This document shows positions 1-5,063 of a stretch of DNA of 5,063 nucleotides, in pieces; the first letter of the stretch is position 1, and each line of letters starts with the position of its first letter. The position numbers and the translations under genes are program-made. This stretch comes from Spirochaetota bacterium (GTDB lineage Bacteria; Spirochaetota; Spirochaetia; Treponematales; Breznakiellaceae), in NCBI GenBank assembly GCA_023398155.1, contig JAEWSV010000023.1, forward strand, positions 1-5,063, given 5' to 3'. The notes below the pieces were generated by a model, which saw nothing but the letters and a program-made list of their open reading frames with translations, was not told the origin of the DNA and made no database searches.

Positions 1-356
1 CCGATATACTCGCCCTTGAGCGGGGCGTGCTGCTTGGAGCCCTGGCAGGCCAGCACCGCTACGACGTCCTCCGCTGCGGCGTTGACGCCCATGAGGGCGG
101 CGAGCCGTTCCGCGACGGCCTTGCCGCCGACCGAGCAGCGGGTGACCTCGGAGGCGCGGCCGGCGACCGCCGCGGCGTAACCGTCGCAGCCGGGGTACCC
201 GCAGGCGCCGCAGTTGGCGCCGGGGAGGATGGCGCGCGCCTCGCCGATGAGCGGATCCTGCTCCACCTTGAAGAATTCGCGGAAGAAGCCGAGCGCGAGG
301 CCCAGCGACATGGCCAGGATGACCGCGAAGACGGCAGTTACCAATACGATGCTCAT
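1..356 (-). CDS. rnfB: RnfB, electron transport complex subunit B (N-terminal part, cut by window edge)
   Basis: RnfB is the iron-sulfur subunit of Rnf that accepts electrons from ferredoxin; it is anchored to the membrane by its N-terminus. The reading frame starts with ATG at 356 and runs for 118 codons off the left edge without a stop. Residues 3-25 form a hydrophobic anchor. The Fe-S domain follows with Cys49, Cys52, Cys57 and Cys74, the C-x2-C-x4-C-x16-C pattern typical of RnfB, in the context ANCGACGYPGCDGYA. A later ACQG (Cys104) matches another conserved RnfB position. The C-terminal ferredoxin domain(s) lie outside the window, so the number of clusters cannot be judged. The start is supported by the Shine-Dalgarno TAAGGAG (363-369), 6 nt upstream, whose TAA is also the rnfA stop codon. 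It is the last visible gene of the operon, 10 nt after rnfA. Confidence 0.96.
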   Translation of the reverse strand, partial: MSIVLVTAVFAVILAMSLGLALGFFREFFKVEQDPLIGEARAILPGANCGACGYPGCDGYAAAVAGRASEVTRCSVGGKAVAERLAALMGVNAAAEDVVAVLACQGSKQHAPLKGEYI

Positions 357-366
357 GCGCGACTCC

Positions 367-945
367 TTATTTTATGAGGCCGGCGAAGCCCATGAAGGCC
401 ACCGCGAGGAGCGAGGTCGCCGCGAAGAGGATCGGCGTGCCCTGGAGGAATTTCGGTACCGGACTAGTCTTGATCCGATCGCGGATGCCCGCCAAGAGGA
501 CGAGCGACAGGAGGTAACCGAGCGCCGCGCCGACCGAATACACCATCGATTCCATGAAGCCGTATTTTTTAGTGATGTTGTCGAAGGTCACGGCGAGGAT
601 GGCGCAGTTCGTCGTGATGAGGGGTAGGTAGATGCCCATCGCCCGGTAAAGGGCCGGCGCCGTCTTCTTGAGGTAGAACTCTACGAGCTGGACGAGCGAG
701 GCGATGATGAGGATGAACGCGAGAATCTGGAGGAATTCCAGGCCGAGCGGCACCAGGACGAAGTGATAGAGCGGCCAGGTTACCGCGGTGGCTAAAACCG
801 TCACGAAGGTGACCGCCACGCCCATGCCCGTGGACTGCTTCACGTCGGCGGACATGCCGACATAGGAGCAGAGCGCCAGGAAGCGCATGAGCACGACGTT
901 CTCCACGAGGAGGGCGGAGAGGAAGATGGCGAGCAGGCCGTTCAT
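367..945 (-). CDS. rnfA: RnfA, electron transport complex membrane subunit A
   Basis: RnfA is an integral membrane subunit of Rnf. It pairs with its homologue RnfE in inverted topology, and in known structures the pair binds an Fe-S cluster within the membrane through two cysteines from each partner. At 192 aa it has the family's usual length (E. coli RsxA 193 aa). Most of the chain is hydrophobic, fitting about six membrane helices. The N-terminal ALLVENVVLMRFLALCSYVG region supplies Cys26 and the LPLITTNCA motif supplies Cys114, the two expected ligands. The residue after Cys26 is Ser where Pro is common. The start ATG overlaps the rnfE stop as ATGA, and an AAGGAGG site (952-958) sits 6 nt upstream. 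The stop TAA at 367-369 forms part of the rnfB ribosome binding site, so rnfE, rnfA and rnfB are probably translationally coupled. Confidence 0.97.
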   Translation of the reverse strand: MNGLLAIFLSALLVENVVLMRFLALCSYVGMSADVKQSTGMGVAVTFVTVLATAVTWPLYHFVLVPLGLEFLQILAFILIIASLVQLVEFYLKKTAPALYRAMGIYLPLITTNCAILAVTFDNITKKYGFMESMVYSVGAALGYLLSLVLLAGIRDRIKTSPVPKFLQGTPILFAATSLLAVAFMGFAGLIK

Positions 946-1562
946 TCGGCGCCTCCTTGATCGGCCGGCTTCACGACCTTCTTAAGCCAGATGTTGAGCG
1001 AGATGAAGAGGGCGAACACGAGGAAGCCTCCCGCCGGGAGCGTGAAGAAGAGGATGGGCTGGTAACTCTCGGGCATGACCTGCACGGAGAGGATGGTGCC
1101 GCTTCCGAGGACCTCGCGGAGGACCGCGATGCCCACCAGGACCCAGGTGTAGCCGAGGCCCATGCCGATCGAGTCGAAGACGACGTCGATCACCGGCCTC
1201 TTGGAGGCGAAGGCTTCCACGCGTCCCATGATGATGCAGTTGACGACGATGAGCGGGATGAACACGCCCATGGCCTTGGAGAGGTCGGGGAAATAGGCCT
1301 TGAGCACGTAATCGATGATGGTCGTGAAGGCCGCGATGACGATGATGAAGATCGGCATGCGGACCGAGTCCGGAATGAGCTTGCGGAAGAGGCTGATGAC
1401 GATCTCCGACATGAGGAGGACGAAGGTCATGGCCAGACCCATGCCGATGCCGTTCGCGGTGGACGTGGTCACGGCAAGGGCCGAGCAGAGGCCGATCATC
1501 AGCATGAGCAGGGGATTGTCCTTGATGATGCCGTCAAGGAAGATGCGCGTAAGTCGTTTCAA
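942..1562 (-). CDS. rnfE: RnfE, electron transport complex membrane subunit E (TTG start)
   Basis: RnfE is the polytopic partner of RnfA and contributes the other half of the intramembrane Fe-S site. The protein is 206 aa. Landmarks are the N-terminal FLDGIIKDNPLLMLMIGLCS segment with Cys26, ALAVTTSTANGIGMGLAMT, the RMPIFIIVIAAFTT helix, FIPLIVVNCIIMGR with Cys109, EAFASK, LREVLGSGT and LPAGGF near the C-terminus, all typical of the RnfE/NqrD family. I chose the TTG at 1560-1562 as start. It has a GGAGG site 8 nt upstream and places Cys26 at the family's normal distance from the N-terminus; the first internal ATG (residue 20) would delete the conserved opening segment. The gene begins 1 nt after the rnfG stop and its own stop overlaps the rnfA start (ATGA). 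Ser27 replaces the usual Pro of the GLCP motif. Confidence 0.96.
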   Translation of the reverse strand: MKRLTRIFLDGIIKDNPLLMLMIGLCSALAVTTSTANGIGMGLAMTFVLLMSEIVISLFRKLIPDSVRMPIFIIVIAAFTTIIDYVLKAYFPDLSKAMGVFIPLIVVNCIIMGRVEAFASKRPVIDVVFDSIGMGLGYTWVLVGIAVLREVLGSGTILSVQVMPESYQPILFFTLPAGGFLVFALFISLNIWLKKVVKPADQGGAE

Positions 1563-1563
1563 T

Positions 1564-2169
1564 TCAGTTTCCTCCCCGCGCGTCGAGCCAAGCGCCCGCG
1601 CCCGCGCCCGCCGCTTTCACGACCTGGGCGACCGCGACGCTCGTGATGGTGGACGCGGTGATCGCGGCGATGTCGCCCTTCACCTTGAAGGGATCGCCGA
1701 CGGCCTTGCCCGCGAATTGGCCCATGAAGGTGGTCTTGGACTTACGGTCTACGAAGTAGGTCGGCGAGGCCGCGTTCGCGCCGAGGCCTGGCGTGTCCTT
1801 GTTCTCCAGGATCTTGGCTCCGGCGACCTTGCGGTCCGCTCCCACGCCGACGAGCACGACGGTGGCGCCGCCGTAGCTCGGTCCGGAGGCCTTGATCGCC
1901 ACCCCGACGACCGCTCCCCCCGCGGAAGCCGAATAGGCTTCGGTGAACGAAACCGAAGCCGCGGGGCTCCGGAGCTCGCCGGCGGCGATGGATGCGAAGG
2001 AGTCCGCCGCGGGGAAGAGGTCCTTGAGCGCAGCCTCCAGGTCGGCCTTCTGCCTCTGCTCGATGACCGTCTTGGTTCCCGCGTACACGAAGGCTAGGCC
2101 CACGCAGGCGACCACGCTGTAGGCGGCCAGGATGAGTCCCAGCTTCAGCATGTTCAGCATGCTCTTCAT
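1564..2169 (-). CDS. rnfG: RnfG, FMN-binding electron transport complex subunit G (variant flavinylation motif)
   Basis: RnfG carries a covalently bound FMN outside the cytoplasm and passes electrons between the membrane Fe-S and flavin centres of Rnf. The protein is 201 aa with one N-terminal membrane anchor (about residues 8-30), then an FMN-binding domain. Family signatures are SGPSYGG (95-101), a version of the G-Y-x-G motif, and ENKDTPGLG (122-130), a version of H-x-E-T-P-G-L-G. The flavin-attachment region reads AAITASTITS (168-177). The acceptor threonine would be Thr174, but the usual D-x-x-(S/T)-G-A-T is changed at Asp, Gly and Ala. The ATG at 2169 overlaps the rnfD stop (ATGA) and has AAGGAGG (2177-2183) 7 nt upstream. 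The frame stays open further upstream, but that part lies inside rnfD and is spurious. The last ten or so residues are Gly/Ala-rich. Confidence 0.95.
   Translation of the reverse strand: MKSMLNMLKLGLILAAYSVVACVGLAFVYAGTKTVIEQRQKADLEAALKDLFPAADSFASIAAGELRSPAASVSFTEAYSASAGGAVVGVAIKASGPSYGGATVVLVGVGADRKVAGAKILENKDTPGLGANAASPTYFVDRKSKTTFMGQFAGKAVGDPFKVKGDIAAITASTITSVAVAQVVKAAGAGAGAWLDARGGN
1571..1575 (-). promoter_or_regulatory. Ribosome binding site that decides the rnfE TTG start
   Basis: GGAGG on the minus strand, 8 nt before the TTG at 1562-1560. It lies inside the last codons of rnfG, so ribosomes finishing rnfG would end directly over the rnfE start (TGA, one base, TTG). No ATG or GTG start is as well placed. 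Confidence 0.75.
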
Positions 2170-3182
2170 TTCGCGGCCTCCTTCTTCGCCTTCACGTAGC
2201 CGTACTTCTGGGGGATGATCTTGTTGAGGAAGGGGGCGACCGAGTTCATGATGAGGATGCCGTAGGTGACGCCCTCGGGGTAGCCGCCCCACTTGCGGAT
2301 CAGCACGGTGACGATGCCCGCGCCCGCGCCGAAGAGGAGCTTGCCGACGGGAGTCACGGGAGAGGACGTGTAATCGGTGGCCATGAAGACAGCTCCGAAG
2401 ACGAGGCCGCCGGAGAGGACGCCGAACAGGGGATCCATGCCGAGGAGCCAGGAGGCCGCGAAGGCCGTGCCGATCATGGCGACGGGAGCGCGCCAGTCGA
2501 TGACGCGCGTGAGGAGGAGGAAGGCGGCGCCCGCGAGGATCAACAGGATCGAGGACTCGCCGATGCAGCCGGCCCGGTTGCCGAAGAAGAGGGTCGCGAG
2601 CGTAGAGCCGTAGTCGGCCGATGAGGCCAGGCCCGCGTCCACGAAGCCTTTTCCCACGTCGGCGATGGCGCCGCCCTGTTTGACGATGTTGAGCGGCGTG
2701 GCCGTCGTCATGGCGTCGGTCAGGGGCTTCCAGCCGCCCGGCGTATGCCAAGTCGTGATCGCGGCGGGGAAGCTCATGATGAGGAAGGCTCGGCCGATGA
2801 GGGCCGGGTTGAAGACGTTCGCGCCGAGCCCGCCGAAAAACTCCTTAGCCACCACTATGGAGAAGACTGCGCCGAGCGCGGTCATCCACAGGGGCGTGGA
2901 GGGCGGGAGCACGAGCGCGAGTAGCAGGCCCGTGATGATCGCGGAGAGGTCTCCCGTCCGGGGCTTCTCGCGGATCGCGAGGCGGAATAGCGCCTCGGAG
3001 GCGACCGCCGCAGCGACGGATACGAGGATGGTGAGTAGGGCCGGGAGGCCGTAGAGGACGACTCCGTACGCCGCGGCCGGCGCGATCGCGACGAGCACGG
3101 TCGCCATGATCGAGCGGGTGTTCACCGGCGAGGAAAAGTGGGGGCTGGAAGTCAGCAGCGCCAGCCGATTGTTGTTCGCCAT
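2166..3182 (-). CDS. rnfD: RnfD, electron transport complex membrane subunit D (covalent FMN)
   Basis: RnfD is the large membrane subunit of Rnf (NqrB/RnfD family). It carries a covalent FMN and is thought to take part in ion translocation. The protein is 338 aa and strongly hydrophobic, with roughly nine or ten helices grouped at 25-60, 80-112, 124-142 and 210-323. Conserved stretches include SSPHFSSPVNT (12-22), GGLGANVFNPALIGRAFL (117-134), GNRAGCIGESS (201-211), MATDYTSSPVTP (267-278) and RKWGGYPEGVTYGILIMN (296-313). The flavinylation motif is DAMTTATPL (156-164), with Thr162 as likely FMN acceptor; (S/T)-x-A-T is an accepted family pattern. The start ATG is preceded by AGGAG (3194-3198) at a long 11 nt spacing. 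It lies 28 nt after rnfC, the widest gap in the operon, and its stop overlaps the rnfG start. Confidence 0.97.
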   Translation of the reverse strand: MANNNRLALLTSSPHFSSPVNTRSIMATVLVAIAPAAAYGVVLYGLPALLTILVSVAAAVASEALFRLAIREKPRTGDLSAIITGLLLALVLPPSTPLWMTALGAVFSIVVAKEFFGGLGANVFNPALIGRAFLIMSFPAAITTWHTPGGWKPLTDAMTTATPLNIVKQGGAIADVGKGFVDAGLASSADYGSTLATLFFGNRAGCIGESSILLILAGAAFLLLTRVIDWRAPVAMIGTAFAASWLLGMDPLFGVLSGGLVFGAVFMATDYTSSPVTPVGKLLFGAGAGIVTVLIRKWGGYPEGVTYGILIMNSVAPFLNKIIPQKYGYVKAKKEAAK

Positions 3183-3210
3183 GGTAACTATTTCTCCTAT
3201 ATAACCGGCG

Positions 3211-4575
3211 CTAGGCCTTCGCCTGGGCTTTCGGCTGGGCGGCGACGCGTTTGGCGCGGAGGAGCTGCTTGCCCACGCGGAAGCGCTGTACGAGCTGGAT
3301 CCGGGCGGGGCACACGTACGAACAGGTGCCGCACTCGATGCAGTCCAGGAGGCCGATCTTGGCCGCGGTCTCCAGGTCCCCGGCGTCCAAGGCGTTGTTC
3401 AGGAGCACCGGCGAGAGCCGGCAGGCGCAGGCGCGCATGCAGCGGCCGCAGCGTATGCAGGGCGTCTCAACGTCGGTGTCCATGGCCACTTCGCGCTCGG
3501 TCATGAGCACCACGCCGGACGTGTTTTTCTGGACCGGGATGCTCCGGCTCGGAACGGTCGTACCCATCATCGGTCCGCCGAAGATGATCTTGCGGATCGC
3601 GTCCTCGTCGATATCCACCTCCGAATCGGGGATGTCGGAGATGAGGGTTCCGATCGGGGCGATGATGTCCTTCGGACTCTTGCAGGCGCCGCCCGTGATG
3701 GTAAGGCCCCGCTCGATGAGGGGCTTGCCCTCCGAGAAGGCCTCGGCGATCGCGCGCAAGGTCCCGACGTTCTGGACGACGCAGCCGACGTCCATGGGGA
3801 GGCCGCCGGAGGGGACTTCCTTTCCGGTGATCGCCGAGATGAGCATCTTCTCGCCGCCCTGCGGATACTTCGTCTTGAGGAGCTGCACGGAGATATCCAT
3901 GCCGCGGCCGTGGGAGGCGATGGCCGCCTCGATCGCGCCGAGCGCCCGCTCCTTGTTGTCCTCCAGGGCGACGAGGCCCTTGGCGACGCCCACCGTGCGC
4001 ATGACGATGGCGAGCCCTTCGACCACCTTCGCGGCGTCCTCGATGAGGGTCGCTTCGTCGATGGTAAGGTAGGGCTCGCACTCGGCGCCGTTCGCGATCA
4101 CGAGGTCGAGCTTCTTGTTCGGCGGCGGTGAGAGTTTCACGTGGACGGGGAAGCCCGCGCCGCCCATGCCGACGAGGCCTGCCTCCCGCATCCGGGCGAC
4201 GGCTTCTTCCTTGGCGCAGGAAAAACCGTCCAGGGGCGGCATGAACTCGGTCCTGCCGGAACGGTCGGCCTCGATCACGACGCAGAGCCCGTCCACGTTG
4301 TTGGACTGGGTGCGCGGCTCGATTTTCTTGACCACGCCCGCGATGGAGGCGTGTACGGGAACCGTCATCGGGCCGGGCGCGGCTCCGTCGGCGATCTTCT
4401 GGCCGCGCGCGACCTGATCGCCCACCTGCACGAGGCACTTATTCGGCGCTCCGAAGTGTTGATTGACGGGAATGACGACCTGCGCGGGCTCGGCGATGCG
4501 CTCGATGAGCTTGCCGGTCGTAGCCGCTTTCCGCTCGGGCGGATGGATGCCGCCCTTGAACGTTTTGATGGCCAT
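3211..4575 (-). CDS. rnfC: RnfC, electron transport complex NADH/FMN and 4Fe-4S subunit C
   Basis: RnfC is the peripheral cytoplasmic subunit that exchanges electrons with NAD(H), using FMN and two 4Fe-4S clusters. The protein is 454 aa, the compact form without the long repeat-rich tail of E. coli RsxC. Order of parts: the N-terminal GGIHPPERK motif (8-16); a barrel-sandwich region (about 37-86); the nucleotide/FMN domain with GMGGAGFP (136-143), ANGAECEPYLT (161-171), EDNKERA (205-211) and YPQGGEKMLI (237-246); a SLBB-like region (about 285-320); then two ferredoxin motifs. Motif 1 uses Cys373, 376, 379 and 383; motif 2 uses Cys412, 415, 418 and 422 and ends in Cys-Pro. Motif 1 has Ala384 in place of the usual Pro, followed by an extra Cys385. 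The ATG at 4575 has AAAGGAG (4587-4593) 11 nt upstream. It is the first gene of the operon. Confidence 0.97.
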   Translation of the reverse strand: MAIKTFKGGIHPPERKAATTGKLIERIAEPAQVVIPVNQHFGAPNKCLVQVGDQVARGQKIADGAAPGPMTVPVHASIAGVVKKIEPRTQSNNVDGLCVVIEADRSGRTEFMPPLDGFSCAKEEAVARMREAGLVGMGGAGFPVHVKLSPPPNKKLDLVIANGAECEPYLTIDEATLIEDAAKVVEGLAIVMRTVGVAKGLVALEDNKERALGAIEAAIASHGRGMDISVQLLKTKYPQGGEKMLISAITGKEVPSGGLPMDVGCVVQNVGTLRAIAEAFSEGKPLIERGLTITGGACKSPKDIIAPIGTLISDIPDSEVDIDEDAIRKIIFGGPMMGTTVPSRSIPVQKNTSGVVLMTEREVAMDTDVETPCIRCGRCMRACACRLSPVLLNNALDAGDLETAAKIGLLDCIECGTCSYVCPARIQLVQRFRVGKQLLRAKRVAAQPKAQAKA

Positions 4576-4677
4576 GTGAATCGGTACTCCTTTGACGGGC
4601 CGCGTTGCTGTGAGGGCGTGGACCGATCGGATTCGATAGGTATTGTAGAGTAATTAGAGATAACGCTTGTCTACGAT

Positions 4678-4706
4678 ATCCTATGCGGAATTCTGCGAGT
4701 CGTCAA
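4678..4706 (-). promoter_or_regulatory. Putative sigma70-type promoter of the rnf operon
   Basis: On the minus strand TTGACG (4701-4706, 5 of 6 matches to the -35 consensus) is followed by exactly 17 nt and TAGGAT (4678-4683, 4 of 6 matches to the -10). An AT-rich stretch lies just upstream of the -35. The start would fall near 4671, giving a leader of about 95 nt before rnfC. A TACAAT at 4642-4647 is a better -10 by itself but has no good -35 at 16-18 nt, so I rank it second. The leader shows no recognisable riboswitch. Confidence 0.6.
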
Positions 4707-4721
4707 GTATCAAATTTCTAT

Positions 4722-4741
4722 ATAGATAAATGATTATCTAT
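4722..4741. promoter_or_regulatory. AT-rich inverted repeat upstream of the rnf promoter, possible operator
   Basis: ATAGATAA and TTATCTAT form perfect 8-bp arms around the 4-nt centre ATGA. A second overlapping palindrome, TCTATATAGA, sits at 4717-4726. The centre of the main repeat is about 60 bp upstream of the inferred rnf transcription start, a spacing typical of class I activator sites. It also lies just after the terminator of the upstream gene. The regulator is unknown: there is only partial likeness to Fur-type GATAAT/ATTATC half-sites, and no clear Rex match. Confidence 0.4.
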
Positions 4742-4754
4742 TTAACGCATAAAC

Positions 4755-4779
4755 GGGAGCGAGGCCAAGCCTCGCTCCC
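4755..4779 (-). terminator. Hairpin terminator after the lysine-rich small gene
   Basis: A perfect 11-bp GC-rich stem (4755-4765 with 4769-4779) closes a 3-nt loop. It begins 27 nt after the stop codon of the small minus-strand gene. The sequence after the stem on the minus strand is T-containing but has no long T-run (GTTTATGCGTTAAAT), so termination efficiency is uncertain. No T-run follows on the plus strand. A weaker 5-bp hairpin (4785-4789 with 4798-4802) lies between the stop codon and this stem. The element would insulate the rnf promoter from upstream transcription. Confidence 0.65.
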
Positions 4780-4806
4780 CGAAGCCCGCAGAAGAACGCG
4801 GGACGC

Positions 4807-4917
4807 TTACTCGCTCGATTTGCTGTCCTTCTTGGCCTTCTTTTCGGCGCGCTTCTCTTTGAGCGTCTTTTCGGGTTTCTTTTTCTCTTCTTTCTTGGGT
4901 CGATCGTTCGATTTCAT
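4807..4917 (-). CDS. Small lysine-rich hypothetical protein, 36 aa
   Basis: The frame runs from ATG at 4917 to TAA at 4807-4809. Support for a real gene is contextual: AGGAGG (4923-4928) sits 5 nt before the ATG, a good promoter lies just upstream and a hairpin terminator follows. The product has 14 Lys, 2 Arg, 6 Glu and 2 Asp in 36 residues, so two thirds are charged; it has no hydrophobic segment or cysteine and is probably a soluble, basic, partly helical or disordered peptide. The second half contains KTLKEKRAEKKAKK (17-30). I recall similar Lys-rich short proteins annotated as hypothetical in various bacteria, but cannot verify homology here. Nucleic-acid or ribosome binding would fit the charge, but this is inference only. 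A 91-codon frame overlapping it at 4742-5017 reads through the terminator and lacks comparable support. Confidence 0.7.
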   Translation of the reverse strand: MKSNDRPKKEEKKKPEKTLKEKRAEKKAKKDSKSSE

Positions 4918-4938
4918 ACTGGCCTCCTGTCGTGGGGA

Positions 4939-4967
4939 ATTTTACTCCTCTTCCGCCCGCGTAGCAA
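4939..4967 (-). promoter_or_regulatory. Putative sigma70-type promoter of the lysine-rich small gene
   Basis: On the minus strand TTGCTA (4962-4967) is followed by exactly 17 nt and TAAAAT (4939-4944, 5 of 6 matches to the -10 consensus). Transcription would start near 4932, leaving a short leader of about 15 nt that just contains the Shine-Dalgarno site at 4923-4928. Confidence 0.55.
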
Positions 4968-4991
4968 GCGCCGGATCGGGAATGGGCTCTA

Positions 4992-5020
4992 TTGACACTT
5001 TTTCTTTTTAGAAGCATGGT
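4992..5020 (+). promoter_or_regulatory. Possible divergent promoter, rightward
   Basis: A perfect -35 hexamer TTGACA (4992-4997) precedes a T-rich 17-nt spacer. The -10 position at that spacing is CATGGT (5015-5020), only 3 of 6 matches, so the call rests mainly on the -35. If used, transcription would begin around 5027. Confidence 0.3.
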
Positions 5021-5026
5021 ACGCGT

Positions 5027-5063
5027 ATGAGCGTCGCCCGGCCCGTCATCGACGGGGTGATTC
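5027..5063 (+). CDS. Possible start of a divergent gene, cut by window edge
   Basis: An ATG at 5027 opens a frame of 12 codons (MSVARPVIDGVI) to the right edge with no stop. Ten of the eleven codons after ATG end in G or C, matching the codon use of the rnf genes. A TTGACA -35 lies upstream in the right orientation. There is no convincing Shine-Dalgarno site, and the inferred transcription start coincides with the ATG, so the mRNA would be almost leaderless. The fragment is too short to name. An alternative is a leftward gene entering from the right and ending at the TAA at 5008-5010. Confidence 0.3.
   Translation, partial: MSVARPVIDGVI

Noticed and set aside
957..2097. Long plus-strand frames (957-1646 and 1315-2097)
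   Set aside because: They lie antisense to rnfE and rnfG. The first is an implausible Asp/Glu/Arg/His-rich chain of the kind that arises opposite hydrophobic membrane-protein codons in GC-rich DNA; neither has a family signature.
2170..2751. N-terminal extension of the rnfG frame to 2751
   Set aside because: The extension lies inside rnfD in another frame and gives an Arg/His/Gly-rich sequence. The ATG at 2169 has a strong Shine-Dalgarno site and gives the family's usual length and membrane anchor.
4623..4630. Palindrome CCGATCGG in the rnfC leader
   Set aside because: An 8-bp palindrome is expected by chance at this scale, and no second copy or known operator match is seen.
3251..4653. Other frames over rnfC on both strands (3251-4072, 3910-4131, 4115-4417 and 4141-4653 plus; 3467-4438 minus)
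   Set aside because: All overlap the well-supported rnfC frame; the minus one is Arg-rich out-of-frame translation. None has a ribosome binding site plus a recognisable motif.
4576..4671. FMN riboswitch in the rnfC leader, considered because Rnf uses flavins
   Set aside because: The leader is shorter than a full FMN riboswitch and I see none of its conserved core sequences.
4730..5011. Plus-strand 93-codon frame rich in Phe and Ser
   Set aside because: It is the antisense of the Lys/Glu-rich small gene (AAG/GAA codons read as CTT/TTC) and spans the terminator stem.
4742..5017. 91-codon minus-strand frame covering the lysine-rich small gene
   Set aside because: It reads through the hairpin terminator, over the promoter and Shine-Dalgarno of the small gene, and looks like its shifted shadow. 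No ribosome binding site was seen for its ATG.
5042..5056. Hairpin CCCGTC-ATC-GACGGG
   Set aside because: The stem is short, has no T-run on either side, and falls inside a possible coding start; likely chance in GC-rich DNA.

Overview
The window is GC-rich with strong third-position G/C bias. It holds most of one Rnf operon, which encodes the membrane-bound ferredoxin:NAD+ oxidoreductase (ion-translocating). All genes lie on the minus strand in the order rnfC-rnfD-rnfG-rnfE-rnfA-rnfB. This order, a short RnfC (454 aa, without the long C-terminal repeat region of enterobacterial RsxC) and consistently strong Shine-Dalgarno sites point to an anaerobic or fermentative bacterium. A GC-rich spirochaete-like lineage is my best guess, but the window has no taxonomic marker and this is low confidence.

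Layout from right to left, the direction of transcription. At 5027-5063 a rightward reading frame may begin a divergent gene that leaves the window. At 4807-4917 a 36-codon gene encodes a very lysine-rich small protein, with its own promoter, a strong ribosome binding site and a GC-rich hairpin terminator (4755-4779). Next comes an AT-rich control region (about 4600-4745) with an inverted repeat (4722-4741) and a sigma70-type promoter (4678-4706). From 4575 leftward run rnfC, rnfD, rnfG, rnfE, rnfA and the first 118 codons of rnfB, which is cut by the window edge. The junctions are very tight: 28 nt, ATGA overlap, 1 nt with a TTG start, ATGA overlap, 10 nt. This implies one transcript with translational coupling.

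How the genes work together (family knowledge): RnfB takes electrons from reduced ferredoxin. They pass through Fe-S and flavin centres in RnfA/RnfE, RnfG and RnfD to the soluble NADH/FMN module RnfC, which reduces NAD+ while Na+ or H+ is moved across the membrane. The complex can also run in reverse. All the landmark Fe-S cysteines expected in the visible parts are present. The main deviations are a degenerate flavinylation motif in RnfG, Pro-to-Ser changes after the first cluster cysteine in both RnfA and RnfE, and a non-canonical first ferredoxin motif in RnfC.

I found no mobile element, CRISPR array, rRNA, tRNA or previously undescribed system. The window is mostly a conventional energy-metabolism operon, and the less ordinary material is the 4580-5063 region and the motif variants.
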